A DNA stretch of 7,199 nt from Syntrophales bacterium (lineage in GTDB: Bacteria; Desulfobacterota; Syntrophia; Syntrophales; UBA2251): assembly GCA_023230905.1 (NCBI GenBank), contig JALNWL010000136.1, positions 1-7,199 on the forward strand. The letters are read 5' to 3'. The notes under the pieces are model-generated. The model did no database searches. It saw only the letters and a program-made list of their open reading frames with translations, and was not told the DNA's origin. This document shows, one piece after another, positions 1-5,790 of this stretch; the first letter of the stretch is position 1; the number at the start of each line of letters is the position of its first letter. Position numbers and translations under genes: made by a program.

Positions 1-1
1 C

Positions 2-478
2 CATCTGGCGCATTTCCACGAGACGAAGCGCGTCGCTTCGGCCTCGCTGCTGGCCGCCCTCCAGGCCGGGATCACGCGCTTCGAGGGGACGCTGGGCGGG
101 CTGGGCGGACAGCCGGCCAATTTCCTCGACGACTGCCCCATGCGGGGCACCGGCGAGTATTACTACAAGGATCCGCGCTACGTGGGGCTGATCACCATGG
201 AGGACCTGCTCGTCATGATCGACGAGCTGGGGATCGAACACGGCTATGACGTCGATCGCGTCCTGTGGCTCGGCGAGAAGATGGAAAAGACCATCGGTCG
301 AAGGCTGCGCTCCGAGGCCATCTACAACGGGCGCACCCTGAAGGAAGGGCACATGGAATTTGCCCGCCCGGGGCTCAAGAAACTGATCGAGAAACAGGGC
401 GAGAAGCCCGGACAGCTCGTCCCCGCGGACTGGGCGCCCCGAGCGACGCTGCCGGAGAAATATTGCGCCCGTTTGTAA
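2..478 (+). CDS. HMG-CoA lyase-like protein (DRE-TIM metallolyase superfamily), 3' part
   Basis: This is the C-terminal 159 residues of a gene that begins left of the window; the frame is open from base 2 to the TAA at 476-478. The fragment opens with H-L-A-H-F-H-E-T. This matches the H-x-H-[DE]-T metal-ligand strand of 3-hydroxy-3-methylglutaryl-CoA lyase and its pyruvate-carboxyltransferase-like relatives. The next stretch (LLAALQAGITRFEGTLGGLGG) matches the barrel strand and glycine loop of that family, and a T-[ME]-E-D-L-like segment follows. HMG-CoA lyase cleaves HMG-CoA to acetyl-CoA and acetoacetate in the cytoplasm. Two features are odd: the loop cysteine normally found directly after GLGG is a glutamine here, and about two dozen extra residues precede TMEDL, including a Cys at fragment residue 45 (bases 134-136). 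It may act on a related 3-hydroxy-acyl-CoA. The biotin carrier gene 85 bp downstream suggests a shared operon. Confidence 0.8.
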   Translation, partial: HLAHFHETKRVASASLLAALQAGITRFEGTLGGLGGQPANFLDDCPMRGTGEYYYKDPRYVGLITMEDLLVMIDELGIEHGYDVDRVLWLGEKMEKTIGRRLRSEAIYNGRTLKEGHMEFARPGLKKLIEKQGEKPGQLVPADWAPRATLPEKYCARL

Positions 479-550
479 CCCCGGGTTCCTCCGGGCGCGC
501 GGAATTGAGCTGTGCGGAGCGGACATAAGAGGAATGAGATATCTTTGAGA

Positions 551-556
551 GGAGGT
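551..556 (+). promoter_or_regulatory. Ribosome binding site of the biotin carrier gene
   Basis: GGAGGT lies 7 bases before the ATG at 564. A TTG at 558 would extend the frame by two codons but sits only one base from this site, so the ATG is the better start. Confidence 0.8.
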
Positions 557-563
557 CTTGCAG

Positions 564-779
564 ATGAGTGTGGATATTACAGCGCCGATGCCGGGAACGA
601 TCGCGGAGATCCTGGTCGAGGTCGGTGATCAGGTTGCGGCGGACGATGAACTGATCATTCTTGAGGCGATGAAGATGGAAAATCCCATCGTCGCGCCGGC
701 GGATGGGACGGTCAAGGAGATCAAGGTCGGGGAGAAGGACAAGGTCGATACGAATCAGGTTCTGATGATCCTGGAATAG
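564..779 (+). CDS. Biotin carboxyl carrier protein (biotin/lipoyl attachment domain)
   Basis: This 71-residue protein is a single biotinyl domain. The E-A-M-K-M motif at residues 34-38 contains Lys37, the expected biotinylated lysine. It is preceded by the APMPGTI turn (residues 7-13) and followed by NPIVAPADGTV (residues 40-50), the typical two halves of the barrel-sandwich fold. It would carry CO2 as carboxybiotin between a biotin carboxylase and a carboxyltransferase, or work in a biotin-dependent decarboxylase. It is shorter than AccB (about 150 residues) because it lacks the N-terminal part and Pro/Ala linker. It therefore resembles the stand-alone carriers of acyl-CoA carboxylases more than the fatty-acid-synthesis BCCP. 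No partner subunit is in the window; partners would be expected to the left. The HMG-CoA-lyase-like gene just upstream makes an acyl-CoA carboxylase of the methylcrotonyl-CoA type a reasonable guess, but this is inference. Confidence 0.93.
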   Translation: MSVDITAPMPGTIAEILVEVGDQVAADDELIILEAMKMENPIVAPADGTVKEIKVGEKDKVDTNQVLMILE

Positions 780-793
780 AACCGGTCGGGTGG

Positions 794-825
794 ATGGTTC
801 GGCCCTCCCGGCGGGGGCCGTCCAT
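794..825. terminator. GC-rich hairpin between convergent genes, possible two-way terminator
   Basis: GGCCC at 801-805 pairs with GGGCC at 815-819. ATGG at 794-797 pairs with CCAT at 822-825 across a small internal loop. The hairpin begins 14 bases after the stop of the plus-strand carrier gene and lies between two convergent transcription units, where a terminator is expected. No T-run follows on either strand, so it is not a classical intrinsic terminator. A 12-base palindrome (TCGGGCGCCCGA, 838-849) sits nearby in the same gap. Confidence 0.3.
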
Positions 826-913
826 GCGCCATCCTCATCGGGCGCCCGACGGGGAGGTCCGCATCCTTTTGGCCGGTGGGGCGTGGCCGGGTTTCGGAAG
901 GATCCGGCGGGGA

Positions 914-1309
914 TTATTCGAGCGGCCACTCGCCGCGCTCCTCGAGCACCTCCCGATACACGGCAAGAGCCTCGTTAACCGCCGGCATGCCGGCATAGGT
1001 CGCAACTTGAAAGAAAATTTCCGCGAGCTTCCTGGGATCGCATCCCACATTCAGGGCCGCGTTCACATGAAGTTTCAGCTCATCCGTCGCCCGGAGCGCC
1101 GCCAGCATCGCACAGGCCGCCATCTGGCGTTCCGGGAGCGTCAGAACGGTCCGGGAATAAAGGTTGCCCGTGATGAAGCGGGAAAAATCGTTGGCCAGTT
1201 CCCGGTCGAATTCACGCCAAGTCCGATACGGTGGATCCATCCGGATGCCCCGGCCGAACAGCGTCTTCGCCGTTTCCTGCGTCCGTTTCCTGAGCGTCTC
1301 TTCATCCAT
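914..1309 (-). CDS. Carboxymuconolactone decarboxylase (CMD) family protein
   Basis: This 131-residue protein has the length of PcaC-type gamma-carboxymuconolactone decarboxylases. The core at residues 77-114 (ELKLHV..ALNVG.....LAEIFFQVATYAGMPAVNEA) matches the typical CMD pattern, including the His at 81 and the YAGMPA segment. There is no CxxC motif, so it is not an AhpD-type peroxidase; its two cysteines (66 and 90) are isolated. The exact substrate cannot be read from sequence. Family members decarboxylate lactones or act as small all-helical hexameric enzymes of unknown role. The start at 1309 is the only one possible in this frame, because a stop lies three codons upstream. Its ribosome site is weak (GGGG directly before ATG), which suggests translation coupled to the upstream gene. 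It is the last gene of the minus-strand operon, 23 bp after the deacetylase-like gene. Confidence 0.85.
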   Translation of the reverse strand: MDEETLRKRTQETAKTLFGRGIRMDPPYRTWREFDRELANDFSRFITGNLYSRTVLTLPERQMAACAMLAALRATDELKLHVNAALNVGCDPRKLAEIFFQVATYAGMPAVNEALAVYREVLEERGEWPLE

Positions 1310-1332
1310 CCCCGATCATCCATCCGTTCCTT

Positions 1333-2640
1333 TTACTTGACCAGAAAGATGTCCTGGTCACGGTCCTGGAAATAGACATACTGATAGCGTCCCGGGTTCG
1401 TCAGGGCGAAGAATTCTTCACCGTCGTGACGACACTCGGGGCAGGTACCGGCCGAAAGAATCACCGCATAGATCCGGTTTCCCGTGTCGGCGACGGAATC
1501 GATCATGACGAGTCCGCCGCAATCGGAGCAGACCCGCACCGTTTCTTCCTGCTGTTCGCTGATCCCATCGGTGTCGTAATAGATGCGCTTGCGGCGCTTC
1601 ACATACTTGGCCTGTCCGACCACCTTCTCCCGCAGGGCGTCACGATTTTTCCACAGCTTGTAGATCTGTTCCGCCTCCCGCTCGATGGTGCGCTTCAGGT
1701 CGTCCGATTCCCGCAGGCTCGCGGGGTTGTAGTCGGGTTCCTTGACGTGGCTGAAGTCGAGGCCCGCCATGGCGAGGATGATGCCGACGTTGACGTATGG
1801 CAGCGCTCCCTCGATGGAATAGCCCCCCTCGAGGACGGCGATGTCCGGGTTCAGACGTTCGTTCAGCATCGCATACCCTTGGGCCGTGAAGCGCATGTTG
1901 GTGATCGGGTCCGTGTAGTGATTGTCCTGGCCGGCGGAGTTGATGATCAGGTCCGGTTTGAAGTCGTTGATGATCGGCTGGATGGCGTGTTCGAGAATAT
2001 ACAAAAAGCCGTCCTCGGAGGTCCGCGGGGGAAGGGGGATGTTGATCGTCGCGCCCATCGCGTTGGGGCCGCCGAACTCCTCGTGGAATCCGGTGCCGGG
2101 ATAGAGCGTGCGGCCGTCCTGATGAATCGACAGACACAGGGTGTTGGGGTCGTTCCAGAAGATGTCCTGCGTTCCGTCTCCGTGGTGGCAGTCCGTGTCG
2201 ATGACCGCGATCCGCTTCGCGCCGTAGTGTTTGCGGATGTAGCCGATCATGACGGCTTCGATATTGATGTTGCAGAATCCCCGGGCGCCGTGGACGACAA
2301 GCATCGCGTGATGACCGGGCGGACGGACCAGGGCGAAGGCATTGTCTACCTCGCCGCTCAGGACCTTGTCGGCCGCCGTGATGGCCCCGCCGGCCGAAAT
2401 CAGGTGGGATTCGGTGATCACGCCGCGCGCGTCGGGGACGCAGATATGGACGCGGTTGATGTCCTCAGCCGTCGCCAGTCCGGGTTTGTACTCGATGATA
2501 TTGTCGAAATCTAGCAGGCCTTCCTCGAAGACCTGGTCCTGCGTATACAGCAGTCGCTCCTCCCTTTCGGGATGCGTCGGCGAGATGGCCCAGTCGAATG
2601 CCGGGAAGAAGATCAGTCCTGTTTTTCTCGTTCTGGTCAT
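1333..2640 (-). CDS. Histone deacetylase-fold amidohydrolase with C-terminal zinc-ribbon-like tail
   Basis: This 435-residue protein belongs to the HDAC/AcuC/acetylpolyamine amidohydrolase superfamily, which removes acyl groups from lysines or small amines using Zn. Visible active-site elements are RPPGHHA (His110-His111), GFCNIN (121-126), DTDCHHGDGTQ (148-158, zinc ligands Asp150 and His152), SAGQDNH (235-241, third ligand Asp239) and LEGGYS (270-275, transition-state Tyr274). All expected ligands are present, so it should be active. The catalytic domain ends near residue 300. A charged helical stretch (about 305-352) follows, then a tail with C371-x2-C374 and C400-x2-C403, which looks like a zinc ribbon and is not part of ordinary AcuC. 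GGGAG 7 bases before the ATG overlaps the stop codon of the upstream hyuA-like gene, so the two are translationally coupled. The substrate is unknown: protein lysine deacylation and small acetyl-amide hydrolysis are both possible. Confidence 0.9.
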   Translation of the reverse strand: MTRTRKTGLIFFPAFDWAISPTHPEREERLLYTQDQVFEEGLLDFDNIIEYKPGLATAEDINRVHICVPDARGVITESHLISAGGAITAADKVLSGEVDNAFALVRPPGHHAMLVVHGARGFCNINIEAVMIGYIRKHYGAKRIAVIDTDCHHGDGTQDIFWNDPNTLCLSIHQDGRTLYPGTGFHEEFGGPNAMGATINIPLPPRTSEDGFLYILEHAIQPIINDFKPDLIINSAGQDNHYTDPITNMRFTAQGYAMLNERLNPDIAVLEGGYSIEGALPYVNVGIILAMAGLDFSHVKEPDYNPASLRESDDLKRTIEREAEQIYKLWKNRDALREKVVGQAKYVKRRKRIYYDTDGISEQQEETVRVCSDCGGLVMIDSVADTGNRIYAVILSAGTCPECRHDGEEFFALTNPGRYQYVYFQDRDQDIFLVK

Positions 2641-2650
2641 GCGGCACTCC

Positions 2651-4309
2651 CTAACGCAGGGTTGAGATCAAGCCGGGCTTCACTTGGACCTTGACCCGGA
2701 TGTTCTTGCCCGCCGTGTAGTATTCTCGAACCATGTTGAATTCCTGGCACTCGATCACCTCGATTTCCAAGTCCCGCTCCTTGGCGCCCATGTCGAGGGC
2801 GCGTTCGCGGAGCCGTTCTTTCGCGATGGCGATGGCCTCGGCGAGCGTGAAGCGTGGTGAAACGGTCAACTGCAACCCCTCCTCGGCGATGGTCAGGGTC
2901 CTCCGTTCCGTATCGGCGAGGATCGTCATTTCCGCCGTGGTCCTCGCCAGAGCGGCGCCGACGGCATTGGCCACCTCGGCGTTGCGGGGGAGGGAGGCCG
3001 GGCAGCCCATCAGTTCTCCCAGCCGCGCGGACATCGGTTCCGCGGGTCCGCCGACGATGTACATGGCGGTCGGCTTGAGGACTTTTCCCTCAAGAAGTTC
3101 GTGGATGGTGTAAACCGGTTCGTTGTTGATCTCCTCGATAAAGGCACGGACGTGGCGAACGATCTTTTCGCAGGTTCGATCGAAGATCGCCCGGGCGGCA
3201 GCTTCGAGTGATGCGTTCATCGCCGCGGCGATCGGTTCGATGGCCGCCGTCGCCTTTCCGGCATCCCCGATGTCGGTCAGTCCCAGGACGATCATGGCGT
3301 CGGTCGGGGTGGGGAAGGGCCCTCCGAAGGCCGCCGCGGGTCCTTCCCGCTCCGGACCGATGGTGAGGCCGCCGTCGACGAATCGAACGCAACTGTCCCC
3401 GCCCACGCCGATGGAACGCGTCCTGAGCCCGCGGATCAGGGTCTTGTGACCTTCAATATGAATGCCGAACGGTTCCAGGAGCGGGACGCCGTCGGCAAAG
3501 ATGGCGATGTCCGTCGTCGTACCTCCGATATCGAGGGCAATGGCGTCTTCCGCGAAATCCACCATGCTGAGGATGCCCATGATGCTCGCCGCCGGACCGG
3601 AGAGAATGGTCTGTACGGGGAAATCGACGGAACGGTTGATGTCGAAAGTGCCGCCGTCTGCCTTCAGGATGTAAAGGGGCACGGTGATTCCCTGCTCTTT
3701 GACGAAATAAAGGATCTGCTTGACGAATTTTTGATACCTTTCCCAGATGGCGGCGTTGAGGTACGTGGTTGCGATCCGGCGGGGAAAGTTCAGATGACCG
3801 GACATGCGGTGGCCGAGGGAGACGTGCCGCAAGTGATCGTTGATCAGATCCCTGATCCGGGTTTCCTGCTGGGGATTGCGGGTGGAGAATTTTCCGACGA
3901 TGCCGACATGGCGGATGCCTTCGCGCTGCAATCCGTCCGCGGTACGCCCGATCTCTTCCGGATCGATCGTGGCCGTTTCTACGCCGCGGTGGTTGACGGC
4001 GCCGGACAGAAAGTGGACGTCACGCTGGATGGGCAGATCGGCCGGAGAGAGCCCGGGACCGCTGACGATCAACATTCCGACGCGATCGATCTTGTTCTGG
4101 ACGACGGCGTTGGTGGAGAGCGTCGTACTCAGGACGACGCGTTCGAGCTTCTGGGGATCTTCGTCGCGAAAGAGTTCGGTCGTGACGGCGAGGAGGGAAT
4201 CCAGCAGGTTCGCTTCATTGGTTAATACCTTCGTTTTTCTCTTGACTTGGAAATCTTCGATCAGAACCGCGTCGGTATGCGTCCCACCGACATCGATACC
4301 CAGAATCAT
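2651..4309 (-). CDS. Hydantoinase A/oxoprolinase (HyuA) family protein, short form
   Basis: This 552-residue protein has the ASKHA (actin/hexokinase-like) ATP-binding fold of HyuA proteins, with two phosphate-binding loops: DVGGTHTD at residues 6-13 and LDIGGTTTD at 259-267. Other family marks are TTLSTNAV (62-69), SGPA (237-240), GVGGDS (301-306), PTPTDAMIVLGL (333-344) and ANAVGAALA (447-455). Family members use ATP to open cyclic amides such as hydantoin or 5-oxoproline, or form carboxylases of ketones, usually with a HyuB partner. It is shorter than typical HyuA (around 700 residues), and no hyuB lies beside it. The start at 4309 follows GGGGAGG and places the first ATP loop at the very N-terminus, as in relatives. 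The frame stays open upstream to 4669, but that part crosses the promoter and opposes the lipoprotein gene, so it is excluded. It is the first gene of a three-gene operon; substrate unknown. Confidence 0.88.
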   Translation of the reverse strand: MILGIDVGGTHTDAVLIEDFQVKRKTKVLTNEANLLDSLLAVTTELFRDEDPQKLERVVLSTTLSTNAVVQNKIDRVGMLIVSGPGLSPADLPIQRDVHFLSGAVNHRGVETATIDPEEIGRTADGLQREGIRHVGIVGKFSTRNPQQETRIRDLINDHLRHVSLGHRMSGHLNFPRRIATTYLNAAIWERYQKFVKQILYFVKEQGITVPLYILKADGGTFDINRSVDFPVQTILSGPAASIMGILSMVDFAEDAIALDIGGTTTDIAIFADGVPLLEPFGIHIEGHKTLIRGLRTRSIGVGGDSCVRFVDGGLTIGPEREGPAAAFGGPFPTPTDAMIVLGLTDIGDAGKATAAIEPIAAAMNASLEAAARAIFDRTCEKIVRHVRAFIEEINNEPVYTIHELLEGKVLKPTAMYIVGGPAEPMSARLGELMGCPASLPRNAEVANAVGAALARTTAEMTILADTERRTLTIAEEGLQLTVSPRFTLAEAIAIAKERLRERALDMGAKERDLEIEVIECQEFNMVREYYTAGKNIRVKVQVKPGLISTLR

Positions 4310-4348
4310 CGGCCTCCCCTTCCGTCGTGAGTTTCTGCGTGCGCCTGA

Positions 4349-4377
4349 CTTATATAATGATAAATAACTCTTGACAA
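4349..4377 (-). promoter_or_regulatory. Sigma70-type promoter of the hyuA-like operon
   Basis: Read on the minus strand, TTGTCA (4377-4372) and TATAAG (4354-4349) are separated by exactly 17 bases, each one mismatch from consensus. A run of eight T lies just upstream of the -35 box and could act as an UP element. Transcription would begin near 4342, leaving a leader of about 33 bases before the ATG at 4309. Confidence 0.7.
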
Positions 4378-4398
4378 GGTAAAAAAAAGGCGTATGAA
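4371..4398 (+). promoter_or_regulatory. Promoter candidate for the small lipoprotein gene
   Basis: A perfect TTGACA (4371-4376) is followed after 16 bases by TATGAA (4393-4398), a weaker -10. The spacer includes an A8 tract. AT-rich DNA (4351-4370) precedes the -35 box. Transcription would begin near 4405, giving a leader of about 60 bases that holds a small possible fold: TGGG at 4411-4414 with CCCA at 4425-4428, flanked by ATTTC at 4402-4406 and GAAAT at 4437-4441. The -35 box overlaps that of the opposing promoter in five of six positions. Confidence 0.55.
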
Positions 4399-4447
4399 TG
4401 CATTTCAAAATGGGTGGTGAATTGCCCAACTGGTGGGAAATTCTATG

Positions 4448-4458
4448 AAAGGAGGTGA
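4448..4458 (+). promoter_or_regulatory. Very strong Shine-Dalgarno site of the lipoprotein gene
   Basis: AAAGGAGGTGA is complementary to the usual 3' end of 16S rRNA over its full length, with 9 bases before the ATG at 4468. This suggests high translation of a very small protein. Confidence 0.8.
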
Positions 4459-4467
4459 CAGGGTAGG

Positions 4468-4674
4468 ATGAAGAAGATTGTCGCGATGATCGTATCTCTG
4501 CTTTTCCTTGTGACGTTGTCGTTCGCAGTGGTCGGCTGCAAGAAGGCCGAAGAGCAGAAACCGGAAGAGGCTGCGACGACGGAAGCCCCCGCGCCTGCGC
4601 CCGCAGAGCCGGCAGCACCCGAAGCGGCTCCTGAAGCGGCCCCGGCAGCGCCGGCAGAACCGGCAGCAAAGTAA
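4468..4674 (+). CDS. Small Ala/Pro/Glu-rich lipoprotein
   Basis: This 68-residue protein starts with a lipoprotein signal peptide: a Lys-Lys N-terminus, a hydrophobic core (residues 4-22) and the lipobox V-V-G-C with Cys24 as the lipidated residue. After the cysteine comes a short charged segment (KKAEEQKPEE). The rest, to the C-terminus, is low complexity, made of Ala, Pro and Glu in repeated PAEPAAPEAAP-like units. No folded domain can be recognised. The mature protein would be a lipid-anchored, probably disordered chain of about 45 residues at a membrane surface; Lys follows Cys, so no Asp-type inner-membrane retention signal is seen. Such chains may serve as spacers or envelope tethers, but this is inference. 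It is a single-gene unit with its own promoter, a very strong ribosome site and a terminator. It is transcribed divergently from the hyuA-like operon and shares its promoter region. Minus-strand frames across this gene are low-complexity shadows. Confidence 0.85.
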   Translation: MKKIVAMIVSLLFLVTLSFAVVGCKKAEEQKPEEAATTEAPAPAPAEPAAPEAAPEAAPAAPAEPAAK

Positions 4675-4694
4675 GTATTCATAGGTATGGCAGC

Positions 4695-4740
4695 ACAAAC
4701 CGGGTGTTCTCGTCGTGGGGATGCCCGGTTTGTTATTTGG
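4695..4740 (+). terminator. Hairpin terminator after the lipoprotein gene
   Basis: ACAAACCGGG (4695-4704) and CCCGGTTTGT (4724-4733) form a perfect 10-bp stem with a 19-base loop, 20 bases after the lipoprotein stop. A T-containing stretch (TATTTGG) follows, and a TTTT appears a little later. The U-run is imperfect and the loop long, so termination strength is uncertain. Confidence 0.65.
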
Positions 4741-4813
4741 GGTCTTTTCCGCCTCTACGGCCGCCGCTCATTCCTCGCACCTGAAGCACGCCTCCCATCC
4801 TTCCCCATTTTTC

Positions 4814-4841
4814 TTGAAATATTGTTATATTCTGCTATGGT
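4814..4841 (+). promoter_or_regulatory. Promoter candidate for the ytxH-DUF948-yajD operon
   Basis: TTGAAA (4814-4819) is followed after 16 bases by TATGGT (4836-4841), which is preceded by TGC, an extended -10 pattern. The local AT-rich patch stands out against GC-rich surroundings. Transcription would start near 4848, about 70 bases before the ATG at 4919. Confidence 0.5.
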
Positions 4842-4918
4842 GATGACGGGTTCAACGAATGATTCCGGTTGCGTTGAAGGCTGGTTTGATGAAAAAGACC
4901 ATGGAGGAGGTGAACAGC

Positions 4919-5299
4919 ATGTCAACACGAGGCTCGGATTTTATCAAGGGGGTGTTACTGGGCGGTCTTGTCGGTGCGGCGCTTGGGATTCTTTTTGCAC
5001 CCAGGAGCGGGAAAGAAACGCGGGAAGACCTCGCCGAGATGGCGGATGGATTCCTGGCGCGCGCCAAGGACGAATACGACGTTGCCCTGGAGAAAAGCCG
5101 CAGGACCTACGAGACGGCGGTACAACGCCTGAAGGAACTCGAACGATCCGCCAAGGAAAAGGCCGGTGATGTCGAGGAAACGGTTGATGAACTGGCCGAA
5201 AAGGGTCGGGACAGCCTGGAAGAGGGGAAGGGCCGCCTGAAAAAGGCCTTTGAGGCCGGCGTCGCGGCCTTCAAGGACGAAAAAGAAAAGACGGTGTGA
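4919..5299 (+). CDS. YtxH domain-containing protein
   Basis: This 126-residue protein has the YtxH/GvpP-like signature: a glycine-rich hydrophobic segment (about residues 8-27, F-I-K-G-V-L-L-G-G-L-V-G-A-A-L-G) followed by LFAPRSGKETRE. The remainder (about 33-120) is a long charged helix, rich in Glu, Lys, Ala and Arg, likely a coiled coil or amphipathic rod. It is probably membrane-anchored by the N-terminal segment with the helix in the cytoplasm. YtxH proteins are widespread, often stress- or envelope-linked, and have no established biochemical function. The start at 4919 is chosen because GGAGGAGGTGA (4903-4913) stands at ideal distance. An in-frame ATG at 4859 would add 20 residues lacking family features and place the hydrophobic segment internally. 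It is the first gene of a three-gene operon, 10 bp before the DUF948-like gene. Confidence 0.85.
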   Translation: MSTRGSDFIKGVLLGGLVGAALGILFAPRSGKETREDLAEMADGFLARAKDEYDVALEKSRRTYETAVQRLKELERSAKEKAGDVEETVDELAEKGRDSLEEGKGRLKKAFEAGVAAFKDEKEKTV

Positions 5300-5309
5300 G
5301 GCAGGTGTC

Positions 5310-5786
5310 ATGTCCCTCCAACTGAGTGTATTCATCCTCTGTCTCTCGTTTCTGCTGGTTGCCATCGCTGCAGTCCCGTTCCTGCTGCAATTATGGCGCA
5401 CGATGAAAACCCTGGAGATGACGCTGCAGACGTTGAACCGAACGCTGCCAGGTCTATTGGAAAACCTCGAAGCCATCACCCTGGATCTCCGACACGTGAC
5501 GCGAACGGTGGATGTGCAGGTGGAGAGACTGGCTCTTGCCGTCGATCGCGCTTCCTTCGGCCTGGGGGTTCTCTGGAATCTGAGGAGCGTTTTGCTGACG
5601 GGCGCCCGGATGCCGCTGATCCGAAGAATCCGGACATTCCGGGCCTTCGGCAGGGGGGTCCGGACCTTTTTTAACGTGCTCCAGGTTTATCGGCCCGTCC
5701 CGGAACGGAAACCCGCGGAACTTCCCGAGGGTGATGCGGGCCCGCGATCCTCACGGGGAAACACCGGCGAAGAACGAAACCGTTAG
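5310..5786 (+). CDS. DUF948-like membrane protein
   Basis: This 158-residue protein starts with one transmembrane helix (about residues 5-27). A helical region (28-80) follows with regularly spaced Leu/Thr (TLEMTLQTLNRTLPGLLENLE), as in DUF948 proteins, whose extended helices resemble those of methyl-accepting or t-SNARE-like proteins. A second moderately hydrophobic, basic stretch (82-128) and a polar disordered tail end the protein. No catalytic motif is visible. DUF948 proteins often sit beside YtxH proteins, as here, which supports a joint membrane-associated role of unknown kind. AGGCAGGTG stands just before the ATG at 5310. The frame is open further upstream to 5250, but that part overlaps the ytxH gene and lacks a ribosome site. 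Gaps are 10 bp to ytxH and 4 bp to the next gene, consistent with one transcript. Confidence 0.7.
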   Translation: MSLQLSVFILCLSFLLVAIAAVPFLLQLWRTMKTLEMTLQTLNRTLPGLLENLEAITLDLRHVTRTVDVQVERLALAVDRASFGLGVLWNLRSVLLTGARMPLIRRIRTFRAFGRGVRTFFNVLQVYRPVPERKPAELPEGDAGPRSSRGNTGEERNR

Positions 5787-5790
5787 GCTT

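Noticed and set aside
480..495. CCCGG-gttcct-CCGGG hairpin after the lyase-like gene
   Set aside because: Only 5 bp with no T-run; the next gene on the same strand follows 85 bases after the stop, so a terminator is not supported.
838..849. 12-base palindrome TCGGGCGCCCGA in the convergent gap
   Set aside because: It is GC-rich and has no loop; with no second copy or adjacent promoter there is no basis for calling it a protein-binding site.
375..929. Minus-strand 184-codon open frame across the lyase tail, the biotin carrier and the convergent gap
   Set aside because: It overlaps two well-supported genes on the other strand, and the sequence is Arg/Pro-rich noise.
1426..2514. Plus-strand 362-codon open frame antisense to the deacetylase-like gene
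   Set aside because: It is the antisense of a gene with clear catalytic motifs, has no ribosome site, and its translation shows no recognisable family. Long antisense frames are common in high-GC coding DNA.
3446..4225. Plus-strand 259-codon open frame antisense to the hyuA-like gene
   Set aside because: Its translation is a low-information Asp/Gly/Val-rich mirror of the real gene, without start signals or a family match.
4353..4358. Perfect TATAAT on the plus strand
   Set aside because: No acceptable -35 box lies 16-18 bases upstream; the AT-rich patch is better explained by the minus-strand promoter.
4310..4669. N-terminal extension of the hyuA-like frame by 120 codons
   Set aside because: It has no family similarity, crosses a good promoter and runs antisense to the lipoprotein gene; the start at 4309 has a ribosome site and places the ATP loop correctly.
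4405..4698. Minus-strand Arg/Gly/Ser-rich or Ala/Gly-rich small frames
   Set aside because: They are reverse complements of the Ala/Pro/Glu repeat codons of the lipoprotein gene; no start signals.
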